Both the position numbers and the translations under genes were made by a program. Source: Methylacidiphilaceae bacterium UBA1321 (GTDB lineage Bacteria; Verrucomicrobiota; Verrucomicrobiia; Methylacidiphilales; UBA1321). From it: DNA of 5,090 nucleotides. Positions 1-5,090 of this stretch are shown here, one piece after another. Each line of letters begins with the position of its first letter. Position 1 is the stretch's first letter. The notes below the pieces were generated by a model that saw only the letters and a list, made by a program, of their open reading frames with translations, had not been told where the DNA came from and did not search any database. Location: NCBI GenBank assembly GCA_002306945.1, contig DBTH01000133.1, positions 1 through 5,090 of the forward strand, written 5' to 3'.

Positions 1-1933
1 CCTGCATGCCGGGGCCGCCGCGCGGTCCTTCGTTGCGGATGATGACGATGTCCCCGGCCTTCACCTTGTTGGCGAGAATGCCGGCGCAGGCGTCGTCCTG
101 ACTTTCAAAAATCACGCACGGGCCTTCGAAGATAAATCCCGGTCCGCAGTTTTCCTTGAACGCCTTGCTGATTCCGGCGGTTTTCACCACGCTGCCTTCA
201 GGGGCGAGTTGGCCGTAGAGAATGGCGAGTCCACCGTCGGGCGTGTGGGCGGTTTCCTTCGTGCGGATGCAGTCCTTCGCGTCGAAACGGAAGGCCGGAT
301 CGTAAGGCATCAAACCGCTGGGGTGAACCCTGGTGAGTTGCTTGGCGTCGGTGACGAATTCGGCGCGGGTGATGAGTCCTTTTTTCACGTTCCTGGCGCG
401 TATGATGGCGAATTTGGTTTTGGTTCCGCCCTTGCCGTATTGCCAGAACAGGATGACGGGCGACTTGCGGAATTCGGCCAGCTCGGCGCGAACCAGTCCT
501 TTGGCCTCGGCGGCCAATCGTACGAGCTCGGCACGCAAGGGTTCGTGGCCGGCGAGTTCGCTGCCGTCGGAGAGCTTGAATTTGATTTTCGCGTCGAAGA
601 CGGAGAGTTGCGCGTCGACATCGGCGGCGTTCCACGCAGCGGCATCGCGCCACAAGATCACTGCCAATTCGTCGGCGGGGAAGAAGAGCATCGGCTTGGG
701 GGCGAGATTGCCGTTGCCGGTGCGGGTGGTGGCGCCCATCTTGTCATTGGGGTCGACCACGATGGACGATGCGCCGGAAACGCGCACGGCCTTTGCCAGG
801 GAGAGGCTTTTTTCGCAACGCACATCCCAATCGTCGATATTTTCGCCGAGCGTTTTGCCGGTAACGGTTTTCGTATGGAGATTGAGCACGCCCTGGCGTT
901 TCAATTCGCCGAGGATCGTGTGAATGCCGCCCGCGCGGTGAATGTCCTGAATGTGATAGTCCGACGAGGGCGACACCTTGCAGATGCACGGGATTCGGCG
1001 GGAAATCGTGTCGATGCGCTTGATGTCGTAAGGAATTCCGGCTTCGCGGGCGATGGCGAGGGTGTGCAGGACGGTATTGGTCGAGCCGCCCATGGCGACG
1101 TCGAGCATGAGGGCGTTGTCGAACGCTTCGAGCGTGGCGATGTCGCGGGGTTTCAGATCTTGCTCAACGGCGCGAACGATGGCGGCGGCAGCGCGCCTGT
1201 ACAACGCCTCGCGTTCCTTGGACACGGCGAGAATCGTGCCGTTGCCGGGTAGTGCCATGCCGAGAGCTTCACAAAGGCAATTCATGGAATTGGCCGTGAA
1301 CATGCCGGAACAGGAACCGCAGGTCGGACACGCGGACTGTTCCAGTTTTTTCAATTGTTCCTCGTTGATCTTGCCGCTTTGCAATTCACCGACGCCCTTG
1401 AACACCGAGATTAAATCGGTCTTCACTGTTGCGGGCTGGAGATATTGCGCGAGATCGTCGTGGGTCGCCTGTCGTTCGGCAATACCCGCGGCCATTGGTC
1501 CGCCGCTGACAAAGACGGTGGGAATATTGACGCGCATGGCGCCCATGAGCATTCCCGGCACGATTTTGTCGCAGTTCGGAATGCAGATCATCCCGTCGAA
1601 ACAATGGGCGCGCAACATCGTCTCCACGCAGTCGGCGATGAGTTCGCGCGAGGGCAGCGAATATAACATGCCGCCGTGTCCCATGGCGATGCCGTCATCG
1701 ACGCCGATGGTGTTGAAAATGAACGGCACGCCGCCGGCTTCGCGCACGAGGCGCTTGACGAGTTGGCCGATCTCGTTGAGATGGGCGTGACCGGGAATGC
1801 AATCGGTGTAGCTGTTGGCGATGGCGATGAAAGGCTTGCCCCAGTCGGCTTCGGATTCAATCGAGCCGGTGGCACGCAATAGAGAACGGTGAGGAGCGCG
1901 TTCAAACCCCTTTTTGATGGTATCGGATAACAT
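1..1933 (-). CDS. ilvD: Dihydroxy-acid dehydratase, C-terminus beyond window, with large internal insertion
   Basis: IlvD dehydrates 2,3-dihydroxy-isovalerate and 2,3-dihydroxy-methylvalerate to the 2-keto acids of valine, leucine and isoleucine synthesis, using a cytoplasmic Fe-S cluster and Mg2+. Reading from ATG at 1933, 644 codons are open to the left edge. The start is supported by the family N-terminus (KKGFERAPHRSLLRATG, residues 7-23). Visible motifs are NSYTDCIPGH (40-49), VDDGIAMGHGGMLYSLPSRE (78-97), NCDKIVPGM (120-128), CPTCGSCSGMFTANSMN (202-218), MGGSTNT (281-287), DIHRAGGIHTILGEL (330-344), GGLAILYGQLAPEG (567-580) and GPRGGPGMQ (636-644). Cys45, Cys121 and Cys208 are the expected cluster ligands and Lys123 the Mg-site lysine. 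The C-terminal serine motif lies outside the window. Family members run about 555-620 residues; this one should exceed 760, because about 140 extra residues separate the N-terminal domain from the GGLA segment. No good Shine-Dalgarno is visible. The identification is firm; the role of the insertion is unknown. Confidence 0.95.
   Translation of the reverse strand, partial: MLSDTIKKGFERAPHRSLLRATGSIESEADWGKPFIAIANSYTDCIPGHAHLNEIGQLVKRLVREAGGVPFIFNTIGVDDGIAMGHGGMLYSLPSRELIADCVETMLRAHCFDGMICIPNCDKIVPGMLMGAMRVNIPTVFVSGGPMAAGIAERQATHDDLAQYLQPATVKTDLISVFKGVGELQSGKINEEQLKKLEQSACPTCGSCSGMFTANSMNCLCEALGMALPGNGTILAVSKEREALYRRAAAAIVRAVEQDLKPRDIATLEAFDNALMLDVAMGGSTNTVLHTLAIAREAGIPYDIKRIDTISRRIPCICKVSPSSDYHIQDIHRAGGIHTILGELKRQGVLNLHTKTVTGKTLGENIDDWDVRCEKSLSLAKAVRVSGASSIVVDPNDKMGATTRTGNGNLAPKPMLFFPADELAVILWRDAAAWNAADVDAQLSVFDAKIKFKLSDGSELAGHEPLRAELVRLAAEAKGLVRAELAEFRKSPVILFWQYGKGGTKTKFAIIRARNVKKGLITRAEFVTDAKQLTRVHPSGLMPYDPAFRFDAKDCIRTKETAHTPDGGLAILYGQLAPEGSVVKTAGISKAFKENCGPGFIFEGPCVIFESQDDACAGILANKVKAGDIVIIRNEGPRGGPGMQ
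299..817 (-). other. Unrecognised insertion domain inside IlvD (approx. residues 373-545)
   Basis: In ordinary IlvD the segment after the TLGENI-type motif reaches the CIR...GGLA motif within about 25-60 residues. Here TLGENI ends at residue 366 and GGLA begins at 567, with recognisable family sequence resuming near DAKDCIRT (551-558). The extra segment is in frame, without stops, and its codon use looks by eye like the flanks. It has a stretch rich in Gly, Thr and Asn (398-411), a Trp-containing patch (PADELAVILWRDAAAW, 419-434), a charged Ala/Leu/Glu-rich probable helix (465-488), then probable strands (SPVILFWQYGKGG, 491-503; KFAIIRAR, 507-514). No cysteine occurs between residues 374 and 554, so it adds no obvious metal site. 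I recognise no domain. Boundaries are approximate. Confidence 0.7.
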
Positions 1934-1949
1934 GGGCTTAGAATGGTTG

Positions 1950-1975
1950 GTTACAACTGAGATCTCTAAGGTAAC
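1950..1975. promoter_or_regulatory. Interrupted dyad upstream of ilvD, possible operator
   Basis: The sequence is symmetric as GTTAC, four bases, GAGATCTC, four bases, GTAAC. Nine of 13 base pairs are symmetric, with the perfect 8-bp palindrome GAGATCTC at its centre (1959-1966). It ends 16 bases before the ilvD start codon, where it would overlap the promoter or the 5' untranslated region. A two-fold symmetric protein-binding site is the natural reading, but the binder is unknown and chance cannot be excluded. Confidence 0.35.
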
Positions 1976-2019
1976 AGCGTCTCGCCAGAACACAAAACAA
2001 CTTTTGCTTTGAGCCTGCT

Positions 2020-2040
2020 ATGGAGGACAGCGTCCTCCAT
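2020..2040. repeat. Perfect 9-bp stem hairpin (ATGGAGGAC / GTCCTCCAT)
   Basis: ATGGAGGAC (2020-2028) and GTCCTCCAT (2032-2040) are exact inverted copies around a 3-base loop. The hairpin lies 51 bases beyond the stop codon of the upstream minus-strand gene. In that gene's direction the stem is followed by AGCAGGCTC rather than a run of T, so it is not a standard intrinsic terminator. It may be an interspersed palindromic (REP-like) unit or a processing or RNA 3'-end stabilising structure. Confidence 0.6.
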
Positions 2041-2091
2041 TCTTTGTGTGCGTAATATCAGGCGCTATAGTCGGCTGATGATGGAAGCCCG

Positions 2092-3021
2092 TTACGCCTT
2101 TTCGGCGGAAGCGAGGACGGGTTGAAAATGGGGCGCTTCGGATTCGGGGGCGAGGAGTTGAACGCGGATTTTTTCGAGTCCGGCGTCCTTGAGCCATTGG
2201 CGCAGATCGACCTCGCTGAAGCCGAGCCAGTAATCGCCGTAGAGTTTGCGCGACTTGTCGAACTGGTGCTGGTTGAGGTCAAGGATGACGAGGCGACCGC
2301 CGGGTTTGAGGAGCTTGGCGGCGGCGGCGATCGATTGTGCCGGGTTGACGGCGTGGTGAAGCGTTTGACTCAGAATGGCGATGTCGATGGTGCCGGGATC
2401 AATGGGTGGTTCGGCAATGTCGCCGAGGCGATATTCGATGTTGGAGATCTTCTTCTTCTTGAATTCCGCGCGGGCGAAGGCGACCATCTTGGGGGAATTG
2501 TCGATGGCGATAACGTGAGCGGCGTTTTGGGCCAGGAGTTGAGCGAGCCAGCCTTCACCGGCACCGAGGTCGGCGACGATGACGTGGGGGATGAGTTGCG
2601 CGAGCAGGGGACCGATTTCGGCCCAGGAACGGCCCGGACAAAAGCTTTTGCCGAGGCGTCCGGCGATGCGGTTAAAATATTCGCGGGCGGCGGAGCGTCG
2701 TTTTTCGAGCACGACTTTGAGCGCGGCGCTGTCCTTGGCGGCATCGGGGATTTCTTCGAGCGTGCTTTCGGCGGCCTTGAGAAGTTCGCTGGCCTTGGGC
2801 GCAAGATTTTTGGCGAGGGAATAGTAAGTGTGTTTACCTTCGCGGCGGGGCTCGACCAGATCGGCGGCGCGCAGGACGCTCAGGTGGGTGGAGATGCGGG
2901 ATTGTCCCAGGTGCAGGATTTCCTGCAATTCAGCGACGGAAAGTTCCTCCTCGGCCAGGAGGGCCAGGAGTCGTAACCGGGTCGGATCGCTGAGTGTTTG
3001 CCAAATGAGGCGAAGGGACAT
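2092..3021 (-). CDS. sahR: ArsR-family regulator fused to SAM-methyltransferase-like domain (SahR-like)
   Basis: This 309-residue protein probably represses SAM-cycle genes and releases DNA when SAH accumulates. Residues 1-70 form an ArsR-type winged helix: SLRLIWQTLSDPTRLRLLALL (2-22), recognition helix near QSRISTHLSVLRAADLV (40-56), and wing REGKHTYYSL (60-69). Residues 75-140 are a helical linker. Residues 147-280 are a class I methyltransferase fold, with motif I DLGAGEG (151-157), the acidic IDNS (173-176), GDIAEPP (200-206), ILSQTLHHAVNP (216-227) and LLKPGGRLVILDL (237-249). The ArsR metal motif (ELCVCDL type) is absent; the equivalent stretch reads ELSVAELQ and the only Cys is 128, so metal sensing is unlikely. 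The ATG at 3021 matches ArsR N-termini; an upstream TTG at 3048 would add nine residues encoded by intergenic repeat sequence. It is divergent from metK-ahcY, the context known for SahR in Proteobacteria. The symbol rests on architecture plus context; a true small-molecule methyltransferase is the alternative. Confidence 0.85.
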   Translation of the reverse strand: MSLRLIWQTLSDPTRLRLLALLAEEELSVAELQEILHLGQSRISTHLSVLRAADLVEPRREGKHTYYSLAKNLAPKASELLKAAESTLEEIPDAAKDSAALKVVLEKRRSAAREYFNRIAGRLGKSFCPGRSWAEIGPLLAQLIPHVIVADLGAGEGWLAQLLAQNAAHVIAIDNSPKMVAFARAEFKKKKISNIEYRLGDIAEPPIDPGTIDIAILSQTLHHAVNPAQSIAAAAKLLKPGGRLVILDLNQHQFDKSRKLYGDYWLGFSEVDLRQWLKDAGLEKIRVQLLAPESEAPHFQPVLASAEKA

Positions 3022-3025
3022 GGGA

Positions 3026-3134
3026 AAGTACGAGGTTCTATGTTCCAAGTATGAGGTTGTTTGGATCTGACAGTATGGAGGGGCATTCGTATTATTCCGG
3101 AGCCTCCCAGCCTGGAACCTGGAACTTCGTACTT
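3026..3134. repeat. Inverted repeat pair, 22-bp arms, with an internal partial tandem copy
   Basis: The arm at 3026-3047 (AAGTACGAGGTTC...GTTCCA) matches the reverse complement of 3113-3134 (TGGAACCTGGAAC...GTACTT) at 19 of 22 positions. The arms are separated by 65 bases. A second, same-orientation copy of the first half (AAGTATGAGGTT, 3047-3058) follows the left arm at a 21-base offset and matches 11 of 12. The right arm continues into the palindrome AGTACT (3135-3140). The layout resembles a small non-coding interspersed repeat or MITE-like remnant; no transposase or clear target duplication is visible. Confidence 0.6.
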
Positions 3135-3150
3135 AGTACTATGGCAGATG

Positions 3151-3178
3151 AAAATATCTACATATCTTGATAGGTCAA
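3151..3178 (-). promoter_or_regulatory. Candidate promoter of the sahR-like gene
   Basis: On the minus strand TTGACC (3178-3173) is followed after 16 bases by TATTTT (3156-3151). These are five of six and four of six matches to the sigma-70 -35 and -10 boxes. The elements sit inside the 34-bp dyad, so a repressor bound there would also block its own gene. The transcript leader would be about 120 bases and would cross the inverted-repeat pair. Confidence 0.35.
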
Positions 3179-3184
3179 TATTTT
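3151..3184. promoter_or_regulatory. 34-bp imperfect dyad, predicted SahR-like operator
   Basis: The site runs from AAAATAT (3151-3157) to ATATTTT (3178-3184) around the core TATCTTGATA (3163-3172). Thirteen of 17 positions pair about a centre between 3167 and 3168. It ends 39 bases before the metK start. It also overlaps a possible minus-strand promoter of the regulator gene. An AT-rich, two-fold symmetric site in a divergent gap is what a dimeric ArsR-type repressor would bind. The dyad is seen directly; its use by the adjacent regulator is inferred. Confidence 0.65.
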
Positions 3185-3186
3185 TG

Positions 3187-3214
3187 TTGCAAAGCCGTTT
3201 CGCCGGAGTATCTT
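3187..3214 (+). promoter_or_regulatory. Weak candidate promoter of metK
   Basis: TTGCAA (3187-3192) and TATCTT (3209-3214) are separated by 16 bases, and each matches four of six sigma-70 consensus bases. The start site would fall almost at the metK ATG (3224), giving a nearly leaderless message. An alternative -35 box, TTGATA at 3167-3172 in the centre of the dyad, lacks a good -10 partner. Either way the promoter would lie beside or within the predicted operator. Confidence 0.2.
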
Positions 3215-3223
3215 TTTCCAATC

Positions 3224-4411
3224 ATGGCCAAATCCTATATTTTCTCCTCCGAGTCCGTGACCGAAGGTCATCCGGACAAAGTATGCGACACTATTTCCGA
3301 CGCTATTCTCGACGCGTGCCTTGAGCAGGATCCCAAGAGCCGCGTGGCGTGTGAAACTCTCGCCAAAAGCAATCTGGTTGTCGTTGCCGGTGAAATCACG
3401 ACCAAGGCCGAATTTGATTATGTGCGCACAGTGCGCGAAGCGATCCGCGGAATCGGTTACGTGGAGCCGGGCGAACTTTTCAACGCCGACACGGTTCACG
3501 TTCTCAATGCGTTGACCCGCCAGAGCCCCGACATCGCGCAGGGCGTCAATGCCGCCAAGGCCGAGGGCAAGGACACCGCCGAGCAGGGCGCGGGCGATCA
3601 GGGCTTGATGTTCGGTTTCGCGTGCAACGAAACGCCTGAATTGATGCCGACTCCGATTGAACTCGCTCACAAGCTGGGCCGCAAGCTGGCCTATCTGCGC
3701 AAGAGCGGCAAGGTCGCCTGGCTGCGTCCCGACGCGAAGACGCAGGTTTCCGTCCAGTATGACGGTTACAAGCCGGTGCGCATCGACGCCGTGGTGGTTT
3801 CCACCCAGCATCGCGACGGAATCAAGCACCGGGAGATTTACAATTACATCGTCGAGGAAGTCATCAAGAAGACGCTTCCCGCCAGGCTGCTCGACAAGAA
3901 GACCCGCTATCTCGTCAATCCGACGGGACGTTTTGTCATCGGCGGACCCGAGGGCGATTCCGGTTTGACCGGTCGCAAGATCATCGTCGATACCTACGGT
4001 GGAACCGGACGTCACGGCGGCGGCGCATTCAGCGGCAAGGATCCGTCGAAGGTCGATCGTAGCGCGGCCTACATGGGCCGTTACGTGGCCAAGAACATCG
4101 TGGCTTCCGGCCTGGCCGACCGCGCGGAAATCCAGTTCGCCTACGCCATCGGCTATCCCGAACCGATCTCGGTCTGCGTCGACACGTTTGGCACGGGCAA
4201 GGTTTCCGATGAGAAGATCGCGAAGGCCGTTCAGGAAGTCTTCAGCTTCAAGCCGGCCAACATCATCAAGCAACTCGACCTGTTGCGCCCGATTTACAGC
4301 AAGACGACCAATTACGGACACTTCGGCCGCGCCGACAAGAAGGACCTTGTGGCCCTGACTTGGGAACGCACCGACAAGGCCGTCGCGTTGGCGAAAGCCG
4401 CCGGTTTGTAA
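3224..4411 (+). CDS. metK: S-adenosylmethionine synthetase (methionine adenosyltransferase)
   Basis: MetK makes SAM from ATP and methionine, releasing phosphate and diphosphate, as a cytoplasmic homotetramer or dimer. The 395-residue length is usual for bacteria. Diagnostic motifs are all present: SESVTEGHPDK (9-19, with the ATP-binding His and Asp), GEITTKA (56-62), GAGDQGLMFG (122-131), the mobile-loop segment CNETPELMPTP (134-144), GGPEGDSGLTGRKI (240-253), DTYGG (256-260) and GGGAFSGKDPSKVDRS (265-280) with the P-loop-like basic residues. The ATG at 3224 begins the family N-terminus MAKSYIFSSES; the in-frame TTG at 3167 would add 19 unrelated residues and lies inside the dyad, so it is rejected. 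A GGAG at 3205-3208 is 15 bases from the ATG, too far to be a strong ribosome site. metK is followed by ahcY on the same strand 170 bases on, and is divergent from the ArsR-methyltransferase regulator. Confidence 0.98.
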   Translation: MAKSYIFSSESVTEGHPDKVCDTISDAILDACLEQDPKSRVACETLAKSNLVVVAGEITTKAEFDYVRTVREAIRGIGYVEPGELFNADTVHVLNALTRQSPDIAQGVNAAKAEGKDTAEQGAGDQGLMFGFACNETPELMPTPIELAHKLGRKLAYLRKSGKVAWLRPDAKTQVSVQYDGYKPVRIDAVVVSTQHRDGIKHREIYNYIVEEVIKKTLPARLLDKKTRYLVNPTGRFVIGGPEGDSGLTGRKIIVDTYGGTGRHGGGAFSGKDPSKVDRSAAYMGRYVAKNIVASGLADRAEIQFAYAIGYPEPISVCVDTFGTGKVSDEKIAKAVQEVFSFKPANIIKQLDLLRPIYSKTTNYGHFGRADKKDLVALTWERTDKAVALAKAAGL

Positions 4412-4426
4412 GAGACGATTTCTGGA

Positions 4427-4452
4427 TGCAGGCGGAAGCGGTTTCGCCTGCA
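4427..4452 (+). repeat. Stable hairpin downstream of metK
   Basis: TGCAGGCGGAA (4427-4437) pairs with TTTCGCCTGCA (4442-4452) over 11 positions, one of them G-U, around the 4-base loop GCGG. It starts 15 bases after the metK stop. A run of five T follows only after 13 bases (4466-4470), so it is a poor fit to an intrinsic terminator. It may attenuate read-through into ahcY, protect the metK message end, or be a dispersed palindrome. Confidence 0.6.
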
Positions 4453-4566
4453 CCCGGAGCCAAAGTTTTTCGCAGGGAGAGAAGGGGACGCCATTTCAGA
4501 TCATTCAAATTTCAATCGCCGGGCTTCCTGACAACGGGGGCCGGACGGTTCGAGAGCAAAACACCA

Positions 4567-4571
4567 AAGGA
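4567..4571 (+). promoter_or_regulatory. Ribosome-binding site of ahcY
   Basis: AAGGA lies ten bases before the ATG at 4582. It is the clearest Shine-Dalgarno-like element of the four genes and supports this start codon. Confidence 0.6.
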
Positions 4572-4581
4572 ATTCACACCT

Positions 4582-5090
4582 ATGACAACTGCTGCACCGA
4601 AGTCGGACAAGAAAGCCGATTATAAAGTCGCCGATATCAGCCTCGCTGATTTTGGCCGCAAGGAAATTAACGTCGCCGAGTTCGAGATGCCCGGCCTCAT
4701 GGCTTTGCGCGAAGAATACAAGGGCAAGAAACCTCTCAAGGGCGCCCGCATTGGCGGCAGCTTGCACATGACCATCCAGACGGCGGTTCTCATCGAGACC
4801 CTGGTCGATCTCGGCGCCGAAGTGCGCTGGAGCTCCTGCAATATTTTCTCCACCCAGGATCATGCGGCGGCGGCGATTGCGGCGGATGGCATCGCGGTCT
4901 TCGCGTGGAAAGGGGAGACGGCTGAGGAGTTCGACTGGTGCATGGAGCAGACGCTCTATTGGCCCGATGGCAAACCGCTCAACATGATTCTCGATGACGG
5001 CGGCGACCTGACCAATCTCGTTCACGACAAGCATCCCGAATTGCTCAAGGGCATCTACGGACTTTCCGAAGAGACCACCACCGGCGTCCA
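4582..5090 (+). CDS. ahcY: Adenosylhomocysteinase (SAH hydrolase), N-terminal part
   Basis: AhcY hydrolyses S-adenosylhomocysteine to adenosine and homocysteine with a tightly bound NAD+, removing the product inhibitor of methyltransferases. The first 169 codons are present and run off the right edge; the NAD-binding Rossmann domain is outside the window. Visible family motifs are VADISLADFGRKEI (16-29), FEMPGLMALREEY (34-46), KGARIGGSLHMTIQTAVLIE (53-72, with substrate-binding His62), WSSCNIFSTQDHAAAAIA (83-100), AVFAWKGET (105-113), MILDDGGDLTN (135-145, catalytic Asp region) and GLSEETTTGV (160-169, with Glu164 matching the adenosine-contacting glutamate). The first ten or so residues are a Lys/Ala-rich tail of the kind that varies in this family. 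It follows metK on the same strand, fitting a SAM-cycle unit: MetK supplies SAM and AhcY disposes of SAH. Confidence 0.97.
   Translation, partial: MTTAAPKSDKKADYKVADISLADFGRKEINVAEFEMPGLMALREEYKGKKPLKGARIGGSLHMTIQTAVLIETLVDLGAEVRWSSCNIFSTQDHAAAAIAADGIAVFAWKGETAEEFDWCMEQTLYWPDGKPLNMILDDGGDLTNLVHDKHPELLKGIYGLSEETTTGV

Larger units (their letters stand above)
1934..2091. other. Intergenic region between the ArsR-methyltransferase gene and ilvD
   Basis: This 158-base gap contains no credible gene. It holds a dyad near the ilvD start and a perfect hairpin nearer the upstream gene, both listed separately. On the minus strand a TTGTGT box (about 1993-1988) followed after 16 bases by TACCTT (1971-1966) is a very weak promoter possibility for ilvD. 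The gap is long enough for ilvD to have its own promoter rather than being read only from the upstream gene. Confidence 0.5.
3022..3223. other. Divergent control region between sahR-like gene and metK
   Basis: The 202 bases between the two start codons must hold both promoters. The half nearer the regulator is taken up by inverted and tandem repeat sequence (3026-3134). The half nearer metK is AT-rich and holds the 34-bp dyad (3151-3184). I see no recognisable SAM riboswitch (no SAM-I, SAM-II or SAM-IV type core) and no ORF worth calling. Confidence 0.7.
4412..4581 (+). other. metK-ahcY intergenic region
   Basis: The 170 bases between the metK stop and the ahcY start carry a strong hairpin (4427-4452), a short T-run (4466-4470) and the ahcY ribosome-binding site. 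I find no second copy of the TATCTTGATA core here and no recognisable SAH-riboswitch core, so ahcY may be co-transcribed with metK. There is no gene. Confidence 0.6.

Noticed and set aside
299..817. Insertion in IlvD as an intein
   Set aside because: There is no Cys/Ser/Thr start block or terminal His-Asn pair at the boundaries, the segment is short for an intein, and it interrupts a variable linker rather than a catalytic motif.
209..1790. Long plus-strand open frames (209-1252 and 1053-1790) opposite ilvD
   Set aside because: They are antisense to a gene with unmistakable IlvD motifs, have compositionally biased translations without recognisable domains, and arise from the GC-rich codon pattern of ilvD.
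1..1933. IlvD as two fused or frameshifted genes
   Set aside because: A single frame runs through all motifs in the right family order, with no stop or frame change on either side of the added segment.
2122..2976. Plus-strand open frame of 284 codons opposite the ArsR-methyltransferase gene
   Set aside because: Its translation is Gly/Glu/Asp-rich with no recognisable motif, while the minus strand encodes clear winged-helix and methyltransferase motifs.
2092..3021. Arsenic or metal-sensing ArsR/SmtB repressor
   Set aside because: The cysteine metal motif is missing, only one Cys occurs in the protein, and the neighbours are SAM-cycle genes rather than metal-resistance genes.
3022..3223. CRISPR-like array in the repeat-containing gap
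   Set aside because: There are only two inverted arms and one partial tandem copy, with no regular spacers and no cas genes.
3158..4453. Minus-strand open frame of 431 codons opposite metK
   Set aside because: It is the mirror of highly conserved MetK codons, has no domain, and spans the predicted operator and the post-metK hairpin.
4412..4581. SAH riboswitch upstream of ahcY
   Set aside because: I could not match the known SAH-riboswitch core (a GAGGAGCG-type segment with pairing CGCTC) here; the only strong structure is a simple hairpin. A covariance-model search would settle this.

Overview
The window is bacterial, moderately GC-rich, and densely coded, with four protein genes and short intergenic gaps. 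It joins a branched-chain amino acid gene to a compact S-adenosylmethionine (SAM) cycle locus. The organism cannot be named with certainty. The gene arrangement, weak Shine-Dalgarno use and intergenic palindromes or GGAACTTCGTACTT-like repeats suggest a soil or aquatic bacterium such as a member of the Verrucomicrobiota; this is a low-confidence inference.

Layout. Positions 1-1933 (minus strand) hold most of ilvD, dihydroxy-acid dehydratase; its C-terminus lies beyond the left edge. The catalytic motifs are intact, but the protein carries about 140 more residues than usual in one internal place (roughly residues 373-545). The 158-base gap 1934-2091 holds a dyad close to the ilvD start (1950-1975) and a perfect 9-bp hairpin (2020-2040). 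Positions 2092-3021 (minus) encode a 309-residue fusion of an ArsR-type winged helix and a SAM-dependent methyltransferase-like domain. This is the architecture of SahR, the S-adenosylhomocysteine (SAH)-responsive repressor of SAM-cycle genes described in Proteobacteria. The 202-base divergent gap 3022-3223 holds a pair of 22-bp inverted repeats (3026-3134) and an AT-rich 34-bp dyad (3151-3184) that is a strong operator candidate. On the plus strand follow metK (3224-4411, SAM synthetase), a 170-base gap with a stable hairpin, and the first 169 codons of ahcY (4582 to the right edge, SAH hydrolase).

How they work together. MetK makes SAM, methyltransferases turn it into SAH, and AhcY removes SAH. 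The divergent ArsR-methyltransferase protein probably senses SAH (or the SAM/SAH ratio) through its methyltransferase-like domain and controls metK-ahcY and itself from the 34-bp dyad. The two items most worth follow-up are this SahR-like switch, with its specific predicted operator, and the enlarged IlvD.
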